From Sipunculus nudus (lineage: Eukaryota > Annelida > Sipuncula > Golfingiida > Sipunculidae), in contig CM049313.1 of NCBI GenBank assembly GCA_026874595.1, forward strand, positions 74,144,659 through 74,208,658: a DNA stretch of 64,000 nt, in the 5' to 3' direction. Shown here piece by piece: positions 62,201-64,000 of this stretch (position 1 is the stretch's first letter; every line of letters starts with the position of its first letter). Position numbers and translations under genes: made by a program. The notes beneath the pieces were generated by a model. The model was not told the DNA's origin. It made no database searches and worked only from the letters and a program-made list of their open reading frames with translations.

Positions 62201-63504
62201 ATTATTATGATTATACATCTACATGACCACACATACAAAAGACATATAGTTCTCTGTTCTACACAGTGACAGTTCTTACTGGTCATCTGAAGTAGGGTCT
62301 CTCATGTTCTTCCTCTTGAAGTCATCAGTCCACTGCTTGGCATCCTGCTCTAACATATCCTTCTGTTCCTCCATCACTGTTTTATCATCCTTAGCTTTGT
62401 TGATCATGTCCTATAGAACACACAGTGATCATATTTAGTCTCTCATACGGTTAAATAATTATTAATGATTAACATTAACACTTTAGTACACACACTGAAT
62501 TAGGTACTGTGGTTGCCTTTTTTTTGCAAGGGTTTTAATTTCCCTATATTCGTGAATATGAAATAATCATGAAAATAAAACCCTCGAGAATAAAATGCCC
62601 CATCAACTAAGATGAACAAGAGGGGATGGTGCATTTGCAAAAACAGATTGGTCATGCGGTAATTGCATCAGATATATCACCTGTGATGCCGGTCATAAGT
62701 GAATTACTGAACCAGAAATGAGTGAAGTATTGTAAGATTTGTTTCTAAATTTAAAATCAATACAAATACAGTACTAGAGTCTATAGGTTCTGGTGCAATA
62801 GCAAAAAATAAAACCCCCTATTATAAAGACGAAAATAAAGAAATCACGAAATTTCAGCCTTGGGAATATAAAGCTAACCACAGTATATCATATCAATTAT
62901 ACTATTTATTGAAACAAACAACAATTCAGCCTTCAGAAAAGCCAAGTTCTTTGGCTGTTATTCTGGGGATAACATGGCCAATATCAATCCTGGTCTATTA
63001 ATGCAGATCACATTCTGTAATATGAGCATATAACCATGAATTTAATTAGATTGATCACTCTTTAAACAGAGCAAACAGTTAAGAATATTAATGGATATTA
63101 AATATACATTTTAAAACTGATTATCCCCATGTAATGTAAAAATATTCCTACAAATGAATTTCTCTCCTGAAATTTCGTGCTCATACAAAACTCCCCTCAG
63201 AATATCCCGCCATGACCAGTACAAAAGTGAAACTCATTCAAAGATACAGAATGAATCCTGTATACCATGCATCTTAACCCCCCACCCCCCACCCCAATCC
63301 ATCAAATATTGTAGGGTATAATGGTCACTTTGTGCATCTTCAGCTTACATTTGCCCTCTTCTGGTCTTCCTCTGTTGCTATGACAGCCACTGACAACACG
63401 GCATCAAACTGAGCCTGAAGAGCATTGTTCTTGGCCTGTAACTGTCCCAGTTTCCTCAGCTCATGTTTCAGGGCATCGTACTTTGCCTTCCACATTTCAG
63501 CATC
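14233..63504 (-). CDS. C-terminal-motor kinesin (kinesin-14), KCBP / kinesin-C type
   Basis: Thirty-eight exons join in frame to give 1601 residues plus TAG; the start lies beyond 64 kb. Visible residues 1-1225 are mostly coiled coil with acidic-basic heptads and Ala/Gly-rich breaks; residues about 1241-1570 form a kinesin motor. The motor has the kinesin-14 neck [14 protein letters not shown]-loop GQTGSGKT (1324-1331), switch I NDDSSRSH, switch II DLAGSER and [16 protein letters not shown]. After the motor comes a basic helix and acidic end ([18 protein letters not shown]). This order and the post-motor segment match calmodulin-binding kinesins: plant KCBP and, from memory, sea urchin kinesin-C of about 180 kDa. 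No MyTH4-FERM domain is seen. Expected role is minus-end-directed motility on microtubules, possibly Ca2+/calmodulin-regulated; that regulation is inferred from family only. KIFC3 is a more distant alternative. Confidence 0.9.
14720..14798 (-). CDS. Kinesin exon 37 in window (end of motor)
   Basis: One base plus 26 codons, [18 protein letters not shown] to IARLKQ, visible residues 1560-1585. YASRVKLI closes the motor core; [16 protein letters not shown] resembles the segment after the motor in KCBP. Donor gtacgc. Confidence 0.95.
15319..15521 (-). CDS. Kinesin exon 36 in window (motor, microtubule-binding face)
   Basis: 67 codons plus two bases, [18 protein letters not shown] to NTDETVISL, visible residues 1492-1558. 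It includes [12 protein letters not shown] and [20 protein letters not shown], the helix alpha-4 to alpha-5 region that contacts tubulin. Donor gtaagt. Confidence 0.97.
15678..15865. mobile_element. Short MITE-like element, TACAGTAAAACCTCG family
   Basis: Begins TACAGTAAAACCTCG and ends CACTGTA, 188 bases, with the inside showing a weak inverted symmetry. A second member with the same ends lies at 63636-63811. Confidence 0.6.
16494..16562 (-). CDS. Kinesin exon 35 in window (switch II)
   Basis: 23 codons, [18 protein letters not shown] to AEQLK, visible residues 1469-1491. DLAGSER is the switch II motif. Acceptor ATCTTTCAG, donor gtcaga. Confidence 0.96.
17352..17443 (-). CDS. Kinesin exon 34 in window (switch I)
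   Basis: Two bases plus 30 codons, [18 protein letters not shown] to GQVMKGK, visible residues 1439-1468. NDDSSRSH is the switch I motif that senses the ATP gamma-phosphate. The acceptor CATTATAG|AG is set by the split Lys codon. Confidence 0.95.
17645..18180. repeat. Dispersed intronic repeat, family A, copy 1
   Basis: Starts AACAAGAGCACCGCAAACGTGC (hairpin-like GCAC...GTGC) and contains repeated GTGACCTCTGACCT and TTTCATGAAAATCCA text, ending near CATATGATGGGCATATAAA. Related copies lie at 22496-23030, 47100-47625 and 52065-52335. Confidence 0.75.
18507..18642 (-). CDS. Kinesin exon 33 in window (motor)
   Basis: 45 codons plus one base, [18 protein letters not shown] to NRHTAST, visible residues 1393-1437. 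The last A joins AG of the next exon to give Lys. The donor is gtcagt. Confidence 0.93.
19683..19776 (-). CDS. Kinesin exon 32 in window (motor)
   Basis: One base plus 31 codons, [18 protein letters not shown] to KPGASSD, visible residues 1362-1392. The [14 protein letters not shown] motif is the conserved kinesin motor strand. Donor gtaaga. Confidence 0.95.
20431..20594 (-). CDS. Kinesin exon 31 in window (P-loop)
   Basis: 54 codons plus two bases, [18 protein letters not shown] to LFEVMEEN, visible residues 1307-1360. It holds the ATP-binding P-loop GQTGSGKT at residues 1324-1331. Donor gtgagc. Confidence 0.96.
21306..21440 (-). CDS. Kinesin exon 30 in window (motor)
   Basis: 45 codons, [18 protein letters not shown] to QEKVFEDTN, visible residues 1262-1306. 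The stretch [19 protein letters not shown] is the usual motor segment before the P-loop. Donor gtaagt. Confidence 0.93.
21919..22017 (-). CDS. Kinesin exon 29 in window (neck and first motor strand)
   Basis: 33 codons, [18 protein letters not shown] to SKSENER, visible residues 1229-1261. The start is fixed by the acceptor AAATACACAG|GTACTC; using the next AG (ten bases on) gives a stop. The [20 protein letters not shown] text is the kinesin-14 neck and first beta strand and is close to that of KCBP. Confidence 0.93.
22496..23030. repeat. Dispersed intronic repeat, family A, copy 2
   Basis: Starts CCAGAGCAATGCAAATGTGC and aligns over about 500 bases with copy 1, in the same orientation. It ends about 50 bases from kinesin exon 28. 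Confidence 0.75.
23083..23256 (-). CDS. Kinesin exon 28 in window (stalk before the neck)
   Basis: 58 codons, [18 protein letters not shown] to AENFNSER, visible residues 1171-1228. It ends with the coiled coil [19 protein letters not shown] that leads into the motor neck. Donor gtaggt, phase 0. Confidence 0.92.
23963..24094 (-). CDS. Kinesin exon 27 in window
   Basis: 44 codons, [18 protein letters not shown] to DLKEANK, visible residues 1127-1170. Very Lys/Glu-rich helix. Acceptor CATTCATAG, donor gtcagg. Confidence 0.9.
25230..25388 (-). CDS. Kinesin exon 26 in window
   Basis: 53 codons, [18 protein letters not shown] to GGDSGID, visible residues 1074-1126. Coiled coil followed by an Ala/Gly linker. 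The acceptor TATTGACAG directly follows an ATATT microsatellite and lacks a normal pyrimidine tract. Confidence 0.88.
25390..25480. repeat. ATATT pentanucleotide microsatellite
   Basis: About 15 tandem copies of TATTA/ATATT. It ends within a few bases of the 3' splice site of kinesin exon 26 and so occupies the branch-point and pyrimidine-tract position. Confidence 0.93.
25690..29310 (-). repeat. Tandem array of ~340-bp units split by a nested element
   Basis: Units start near AAATAGAGAAAA and contain CAGTCTGCAGAAACTGATG, TTGTATGAAATTTTT and GGATATGGGTAACAGAGACC. Starts are seen near 25696, 27735, 27905, 28245, 28583 and 28922, with a period of about 338-340 in the last three. The right end (29225-29310) has GACGGACAGACGG and GTCAGCTGAGCTAAAAA, the inverse of the left end of the 2.9-kb repeat. 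Confidence 0.8.
26041..27730 (-). mobile_element. Helentron-like element with ~9 internal ~175-bp repeats
   Basis: Left end is ACTAGATGTGTCGGAACGACA: read on the - strand this is a short hairpin followed by CTAGT, as at Helitron-type 3' ends. The right end holds ATGCCCCGGCCACTTTGTGG and GCGGGGGCAT, partly inverse to the left GAATGCCCCCGCC. Between them about nine copies of a unit with GTCAAAAGTAGGTCAACCGG, CGAACTCGATCTGTAAC and CAAAAATCAGGCCAATATCT. Similar in layout to mollusc Pearl/cvA-type elements. It interrupts a 340-bp array unit. Confidence 0.7.
29771..29818 (-). CDS. Kinesin exon 25 in window (48-bp microexon)
   Basis: 16 codons, [16 protein letters not shown], visible residues 1058-1073. 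It is basic and rich in Pro, Gly and Ala, so it breaks the coiled coil. Clean acceptor (CTCTTACAG), donor gtaagt and phase 0 on both sides make it a candidate cassette exon that could be skipped without a frame change. Confidence 0.85.
30209..30346 (-). CDS. Kinesin exon 24 in window
   Basis: 46 codons, [18 protein letters not shown] to QEISELQ, visible residues 1012-1057. Strong heptad pattern [19 protein letters not shown]. Donor gtaagt. Confidence 0.9.
30945..31049 (-). CDS. Kinesin exon 23 in window
   Basis: 35 codons, [18 protein letters not shown] to KAMQAKL, visible residues 977-1011. Coiled coil with one proline. Acceptor TTTTGCTAG, donor gtgagt. Confidence 0.9.
31261..31452 (-). CDS. 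Kinesin exon 22 in window
   Basis: 64 codons, [18 protein letters not shown] to EINNLSK, visible residues 913-976. It contains [18 protein letters not shown], similar to the second cassette segment, and extends the coiled coil. Phase 0 at both ends; donor gtgaga. Confidence 0.9.
31796..32223. mobile_element. hAT-type MITE with intact 8-bp target duplication
   Basis: Begins TAGGGCTGAAA and ends TTTCAGCCCTA, 428 bases, with no coding sequence. It is flanked on both sides by CTTTCTGG (31788-31795 and 32224-32231). TAGGG-type ends with 8-bp duplications are typical of hAT elements. The inside is rich in GAGTACTCGAG and GAGTCC in both directions, so it may fold. Confidence 0.88.
33142..33228 (-). 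CDS. Kinesin exon 21 in window (cassette 4, first exon)
   Basis: 29 codons, [18 protein letters not shown] to ATAAGAL, visible residues 884-912. It resembles the first exon of the cassettes but with a shorter helix and Ala-rich end. It is separated from exon 20 by a 7.5-kb intron filled by the retroelement. Confidence 0.88.
33908..34222. repeat. Palindromic end segment of DIRS copy 1
   Basis: Inverted arms (CCATTCCCTCCCTGTGAATG at the left, its complement near 34195-34220) as in copy 2. It starts with a C run at 33906-33918. Confidence 0.78.
34307..36000 (-). pseudogene. DIRS-like RNase H end and tyrosine recombinase, copy 1
   Basis: A diverged relative of copy 2: [24 protein letters not shown] and [13 protein letters not shown] match its catalytic blocks. 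The upstream end stops just before RNase H ([11 protein letters not shown]) at about 36030, where the terminal sequence of copy 2 begins. Several frames are used, so it is broken. Confidence 0.75.
36050..36355. repeat. Palindromic end segment of DIRS copy 2
   Basis: CCCCCATTCCTTCCCTGTGAATGG at about 36050-36075 with GGTTTTGTTAGTAAACTGTT after it is repeated inverted at about 36290-36355. The arms are about 60 bases with about 180 bases between. The same arrangement occurs at 33908-34222 in copy 1. Confidence 0.8.
36461..37434 (-). pseudogene. DIRS-like tyrosine recombinase, copy 2
   Basis: N-terminal part [18 protein letters not shown] is in one frame and the catalytic part in another, so one frameshift lies near 37200. 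The catalytic part has the first Arg (GRRSELHAL), the HxxR box ([13 protein letters not shown]) and a FIRFYL end with the Tyr. These are the residues of tyrosine recombinases, which replace a DDE integrase in DIRS elements. Confidence 0.82.
37900..39450 (-). pseudogene. DIRS-like reverse transcriptase and RNase H, frameshifted
   Basis: RT motifs are readable in pieces: [38 protein letters not shown], and the catalytic PYLDDWL at about 38829-38849. RNase H follows with [11 protein letters not shown] (about 38325-38360), RTDNT and a [13 protein letters not shown] end near 38020-38055. The pieces lie in more than one frame, showing at least two frameshifts. Confidence 0.8.
39451..40437 (-). pseudogene. 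DIRS-like gag, frameshifted
   Basis: Begins with [11 protein letters not shown] and has a Cys-rich start (CVSC, CFNC, CFYC pairs) typical of DIRS-family gag, then a Pro/Ser-rich part, then a helical C-terminal part ending GSTKK before TGA. The three parts lie in different frames, so at least two frameshifts are present. A C/G homopolymer zone near 40180-40200 encodes a Gly run and is a likely site of length change. Confidence 0.75.
40775..40860 (-). CDS. Kinesin exon 20 in window (cassette 3, fourth exon)
   Basis: Two bases plus 28 codons, [18 protein letters not shown] to SLKETKQ, visible residues 856-883. The donor is gtaagt. The edge of the DIRS-like retroelement begins only about 40 bases downstream of this donor. 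Confidence 0.9.
41095..41465. repeat. Probable MITE remnant, CAGGGTTCC type
   Basis: Left end CAGGGTTCCTGCACC and right end CCCTGTGGGAATCC are roughly inverse; inside are many AAGACCTTTTAAAGAC-type words in both orientations. It is diverged and boundaries are approximate. Confidence 0.45.
42737..44461 (-). CDS. Possible small three-exon ORF inside the inverted-end element
   Basis: Three segments with good splice sites and matching phases: 44439-44461 (from ATG), 43420-43492 and 42737-42811 (to TAA), giving 56 residues. A possible non-coding leader exon ends at 44933 (donor gtaagt). The product starts with the basic MKRKAAT, and its only four cysteines are spaced C-x12-C-x2-C-x12-C (residues 15, 28, 31, 44), a symmetrical layout that could bind metal. 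I recognise no family. It could instead be a chance chain of splice-like sites. Confidence 0.3.
45096..45103. promoter_or_regulatory. Perfect CRE/ATF-type site TGACGTCA
   Basis: The palindrome lies about 90-160 bases upstream of the putative leader exon of the small ORF, in a locally less AT-rich stretch. One such site is expected by chance about every 65 kb, so alone it is weak. Confidence 0.3.
46695..46818 (-). CDS. Kinesin exon 19 in window (cassette 3, third exon)
   Basis: 41 codons plus one base, [18 protein letters not shown] to KPTDK, visible residues 814-854. The signature is [19 protein letters not shown]. The terminal G joins AT of the next exon across an intron of 5.8 kb that holds the 4.1-kb inverted-repeat element. 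Confidence 0.9.
47100..47625. repeat. Dispersed intronic repeat, family A, copy 3
   Basis: Starts AACAAGAGCACTGTACAGGTGC and shares the CCTCTGACCTCATTAGATATGCGT text with the others. It ends about 45 bases from kinesin exon 18. Confidence 0.75.
47671..47754 (-). CDS. Kinesin exon 18 in window (cassette 3, second exon)
   Basis: 28 codons, [18 protein letters not shown] to LNQTIK, visible residues 786-813. Same length and phase as the 52461-52544 exon. Donor gtaaga. Confidence 0.9.
47989..48099 (-). CDS. Kinesin exon 17 in window (cassette 3, first exon)
   Basis: 37 codons, [18 protein letters not shown] to VTAEDAE, visible residues 749-785. The donor gttgga is weak; I chose it because the sister exons end at the same SAEDVE-like point and phase 0 is kept. 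Confidence 0.82.
48562..48647 (-). CDS. Kinesin exon 16 in window (cassette 2, fourth exon)
   Basis: Two bases plus 28 codons, [17 protein letters not shown] to SLTNKTE, visible residues 721-748. The acceptor is GAATTAG and the donor gtaagt. Split codon gives Asp with the previous exon. Confidence 0.9.
48970..49062 (-). pseudogene. Decayed partial copy of kinesin exon 15 and its donor intron
   Basis: The - strand text [15 protein letters not shown] aligns with [14 protein letters not shown] of exon 15. The intron beyond also aligns (GTACATTATCATGC... against the ACATACATCATCAAGC... of the intact copy). The donor GT at the matching place is changed, so the copy cannot be spliced as its parent is, and the 5' half of the exon is gone. 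Confidence 0.65.
49221..49332 (-). CDS. Kinesin exon 15 in window (cassette 2, third exon)
   Basis: 37 codons plus one base, [18 protein letters not shown] to DKLKGE, visible residues 683-719, with the signature [19 protein letters not shown]. The donor is gtaggc. A decayed copy of part of this exon lies just beyond, at about 48970-49062. Confidence 0.9.
49915..50109 (-). CDS. Kinesin exon 14 in window (cassette 2, first and second exons fused)
   Basis: 65 codons, [18 protein letters not shown] to KESLAKQ, visible residues 618-682. Its first 37 residues match the first exon and its last 28 the second exon of cassettes 1 and 3, with no intron at the join [12 protein letters not shown]. That is a precise intron loss, or absence of the intron in this copy. 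Confidence 0.9.
50975..51066 (-). CDS. Kinesin exon 13 in window (cassette 1, fourth exon)
   Basis: Two bases plus 30 codons, [18 protein letters not shown] to TLIGQNK, visible residues 588-617. Acceptor TTCTTCAG, donor gtaaaa. Confidence 0.9.
51760..51880 (-). CDS. Kinesin exon 12 in window (cassette 1, third exon)
   Basis: 40 codons plus one base, [18 protein letters not shown] to KAKSDGVT, visible residues 547-586. The final G joins AC of the next exon to give Asp. The signature is [19 protein letters not shown]. Confidence 0.9.
52065..52335. repeat. Dispersed intronic repeat, family A, copy 4 (short)
   Basis: Starts AAAACAAAAGCACCAAAAAG and keeps only about half of the unit, including CATGACCTCTGACTTAATTA and the end CATGGACGGGCATATAAA. 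Confidence 0.65.
52461..52544 (-). CDS. Kinesin exon 11 in window (cassette 1, second exon)
   Basis: 28 codons, [18 protein letters not shown] to KEQQEKE, visible residues 519-546, a pure charged heptad strand. Phase 0 at both ends; donor gtcagt. Confidence 0.9.
52830..53263 (-). mobile_element. tRNA-derived SINE with 14-bp target duplication
   Basis: On the - strand it starts with a tRNA-like head having GGGGTAGAGCACAGG (A box region) and GGTTCGAATCT (B box) and ends with an A run, seen as T's at 52830-52842. ATTCTGTTTGGGTT occurs at both sides (52816-52829 and 53264-53277). It sits in the intron between kinesin exons 10 and 11, in gene orientation. Confidence 0.88.
53485..53604 (-). CDS. 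Kinesin exon 10 in window (cassette 1, first exon)
   Basis: 40 codons, [18 protein letters not shown] to AGTSQEDIE, visible residues 479-518. Coiled-coil strand followed by an Ala-rich break (VTAAVASAG). Phase 0 at both ends; donor gtcagt. Confidence 0.9.
54138..54265 (-). CDS. Kinesin exon 9 in window (cassette 0, fourth segment)
   Basis: Two bases plus 42 codons, [18 protein letters not shown] to NQALKAKVQ, visible residues 437-478. The acceptor is TCTGACACAG|AGACACAG; a second AG eight bases on would break the frame. The [20 protein letters not shown] stretch matches the fourth exon of the later cassettes. Confidence 0.88.
54642..54793 (-). CDS. Kinesin exon 8 in window
   Basis: One base, 50 codons and one base, [18 protein letters not shown] to KQEKTVG, visible residues 386-435. 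It is less helical than its neighbours and interrupts cassette 0 together with exon 7. Donor gtaagt; the terminal G joins AG of the next exon to give Glu. Confidence 0.88.
55484..55662 (-). CDS. Kinesin exon 7 in window
   Basis: 59 codons plus two bases, [18 protein letters not shown] to EPTEAD, visible residues 326-384. It is not part of the repeated cassettes. It joins the previous exon in phase 0 (VVIQQ/VHEIH) and its last AG joins G of the next exon to give Arg. A partial second copy of its 5' two thirds lies 266 bases upstream at 55823-55928. Confidence 0.9.
55557..56092. repeat. Recent 266-bp direct tandem duplication
   Basis: Copy A is 55557-55822 and copy B 55823-56090/56092. In the text I see only one substitution (GTCTCAGCC versus GTCCCAGCC) and one 2-base indel (ACATGTTTA versus ACATATGTTTA). 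The unit includes 106 bases of kinesin exon 7 and its upstream intron. Confidence 0.93.
55823..55928 (-). pseudogene. Partial duplicate of kinesin exon 7
   Basis: Matches the first 106 bases of the 55484-55662 exon with one coding substitution (Glu to Gly in the REAETNQ region). The copy breaks off inside the exon and has no donor of its own, so it is unlikely to be spliced in properly. It keeps the acceptor, so a cryptic mis-spliced exon is possible. Confidence 0.85.
56290..56425. repeat. Degenerate GT-rich simple sequence
   Basis: Runs of GTGTGTGT mixed with GACTGTGT. Low complexity, no function inferred. Confidence 0.8.
56488..56640 (-). CDS. Kinesin exon 6 in window (cassette 0, third segment)
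   Basis: 51 codons, [19 protein letters not shown] to EILPVVIQQ, visible residues 275-325. The [19 protein letters not shown] stretch corresponds to [19 protein letters not shown] of the later cassettes. The acceptor has a strong T tract and the donor is gtcaga. Confidence 0.9.
57180..60306 (-). repeat. Minisatellite of ~95 x 33 bp built on a splice donor
   Basis: On the - strand each unit reads GTAAGGCAGGCAGGAACGAG then AGAGGAGCAGGAG. Almost every unit therefore repeats the exon end CAGGAG plus donor GTAAGG of the adjacent kinesin exon, preceded by purine-rich text of exonic-enhancer type. About six units have GTTAGG, one has GGAAGG near 59808, and one unit near 59719-59749 is 31 bases long. 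Read through from the exon, the frame stays open ([11 protein letters not shown] per unit) to the 31-base unit, then shifts and ends at a GTTAGG unit near 58655. The simplest reading is intronic satellite. Confidence 0.95.
60307..60411 (-). CDS. Kinesin exon 5 in window; its donor founds the 33-bp array
   Basis: 35 codons, [18 protein letters not shown] to KKELQDKQE, visible residues 240-274. It corresponds to the second exon of the later cassettes. It ends CAGGAG|gtaagg, and that same junction text recurs about every 33 bases for 3.1 kb downstream. I place the exon end at the first donor because phase 0 then joins the next exon ([12 protein letters not shown]) and because sister exons end at the same point. 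Confidence 0.85.
60954..61208 (-). CDS. Kinesin exon 4 in window (cassette 0, first segment)
   Basis: 85 codons, [16 protein letters not shown] to AVAVATTAK, visible residues 155-239. The end, [16 protein letters not shown] followed by an Ala/Gly run, corresponds to the first exon of the later four-exon cassettes. Acceptor TTTTTACAG, donor gtaggt. Confidence 0.9.
61593..61767 (-). CDS. Kinesin exon 3 in window
   Basis: One base plus 58 codons, [17 protein letters not shown] to DPEVKVVE, visible residues 97-154. It has a helical first half and a Pro/Val-rich second half ([17 protein letters not shown]), probably a flexible linker. Donor gtcagt. Confidence 0.88.
62280..62410 (-). CDS. Kinesin exon 2 in window
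   Basis: 43 codons plus two bases, [18 protein letters not shown] to RDPTSDD, visible residues 53-95. The acceptor is CTATAG and the donor gtaaga. The last two bases CA join C of the next exon to give His. Confidence 0.88.
62505..62885. mobile_element. MITE with TACTGTGGTT inverted ends
   Basis: Left end TACTGTGGTTGCC and right end GCTAACCACAGTA are inverse over about 13 bases; length 381. Inside, GAATATGAAATAATC and AAAATAAAACCC words occur in both directions. TA at the very ends may be the target duplication. Confidence 0.75.
63349..63504 (-). CDS. Kinesin exon 1 in window (tail coiled coil)
   Basis: 52 codons, [16 protein letters not shown] to EEDQKRAN (visible residues 1-52). Flanked by TCTCAG and gtaagc. 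It contains [21 protein letters not shown], a coiled-coil strand followed by a short Ala/Val break like those at the start of each later cassette. Phase 0 start; upstream exons are outside the window. Confidence 0.88.
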
Positions 63505-63635
63505 CTGAGATTGAGATGGTTTCATTAAAAACACGATGGATTTGGCTAAATCATGGAATGATATTTGTAAGGGTGAACTAGGTCTACAGAATGAGGATGA
63601 AAAAATTTATTCTAACGATAAGGTTTTTCAATATA

Positions 63636-63811
63636 TACAGTAAAACCTCGCATTAAAACCATCTCAGTTTAGCAACCACCTAAAAAATGAACACCTTTTG
63701 CGGTCCCAATTCTATTTAGCCCTTTACACCAGACCTCCCTTAGATGATCACCTTGAAATGGGACCATTTTATCAAGGTCCGTTGGTGGTTATAATTCGTG
63801 ACTTAACTGTA
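63636..63811. mobile_element. Short MITE-like element, TACAGTAAAACCTCG family, second copy
   Basis: Begins TACAGTAAAACCTCG and ends AACTGTA, 176 bases; internal text (GGTCCCAAT..., CATTTTATC) is related to the 15.7-kb copy. It lies in the intron upstream of kinesin exon 1 of this window. Confidence 0.6.
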
Positions 63812-64000
63812 GATGGTTTAATCCAAATATTATAGCCTGTTGTAAAAACATATAGCTCTGTTGAAAGACATCAGTCTTTAGCTTTAAAGATTCCAACAGG
63901 GTTCATTTCCTGAACCTTTACTAAAGCGTTCATTATTAAGGAGTATAATATACTATCATACACCCAGTCTATTATAAAACACCATCTGTCACTAATAAAA

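Overview
The window is animal nuclear DNA: two intron-rich genes with canonical GT-AG junctions, tail to tail, separated by about 5.3 kb and packed with dispersed repeats. Repeat style (DIRS-like retroelement, Helentron-like elements carrying tandem cores, tRNA-derived SINEs, many short inverted-repeat elements) and gene structure suggest a lophotrochozoan, most likely a bivalve mollusc. That assignment is inference, not a match to a known genome.

Left part (2.6-8.9 kb, + strand): the last five exons of fructose-1,6-bisphosphatase, 223 codons from the metal-binding FDPLDGSS motif to the stop. The first third of the enzyme lies beyond the left edge. Introns hold a SINE, diverged tandem repeats and a Helitron-like 3' terminus.

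Middle and right (14.2-63.5 kb, - strand): 38 consecutive exons of one gene, all joining in frame to give 1601 codons plus stop. It is a kinesin-14 with a long coiled-coil tail and a C-terminal motor that most resembles the calmodulin-binding kinesins (plant KCBP, sea urchin kinesin-C). Only the N-terminus is missing, beyond 64 kb. The tail was built by tandem duplication of a four-exon cassette; a decayed exon copy and a very recent partial exon duplication show the process left debris.

The kinesin introns carry: a composite DIRS-like tyrosine-recombinase retroelement (33.9-40.7 kb, two broken copies); a 4.1-kb element with inverted ends and CATATATG-rich subterminal repeats (42.0-46.1 kb) that contains a possible small three-exon ORF; a 1.7-kb Helentron-like element nested inside a ~340-bp tandem array (25.7-29.3 kb); a 428-bp hAT-type MITE with intact 8-bp target duplication (31.8-32.2 kb); a SINE with 14-bp target duplication (52.8-53.3 kb); and other MITEs. 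The most striking object is a ~3.1-kb array of about 95 copies of a 33-bp unit (57.2-60.3 kb) that starts at a kinesin 5' splice site and repeats that splice site, with its purine-rich exon end, in nearly every unit.

Introns not given their own entry (for example 18643-19682, 20595-21305, 24095-25229, 29819-30208, 30347-30944, 33229-33904, 49333-49914, 50110-50974, 51067-51759, 53605-54137, 56641-57179, 61768-62279) are AT-rich sequence in which I see no gene, RNA or recognisable repeat. No tRNA gene, rRNA gene or CRISPR array is supported.
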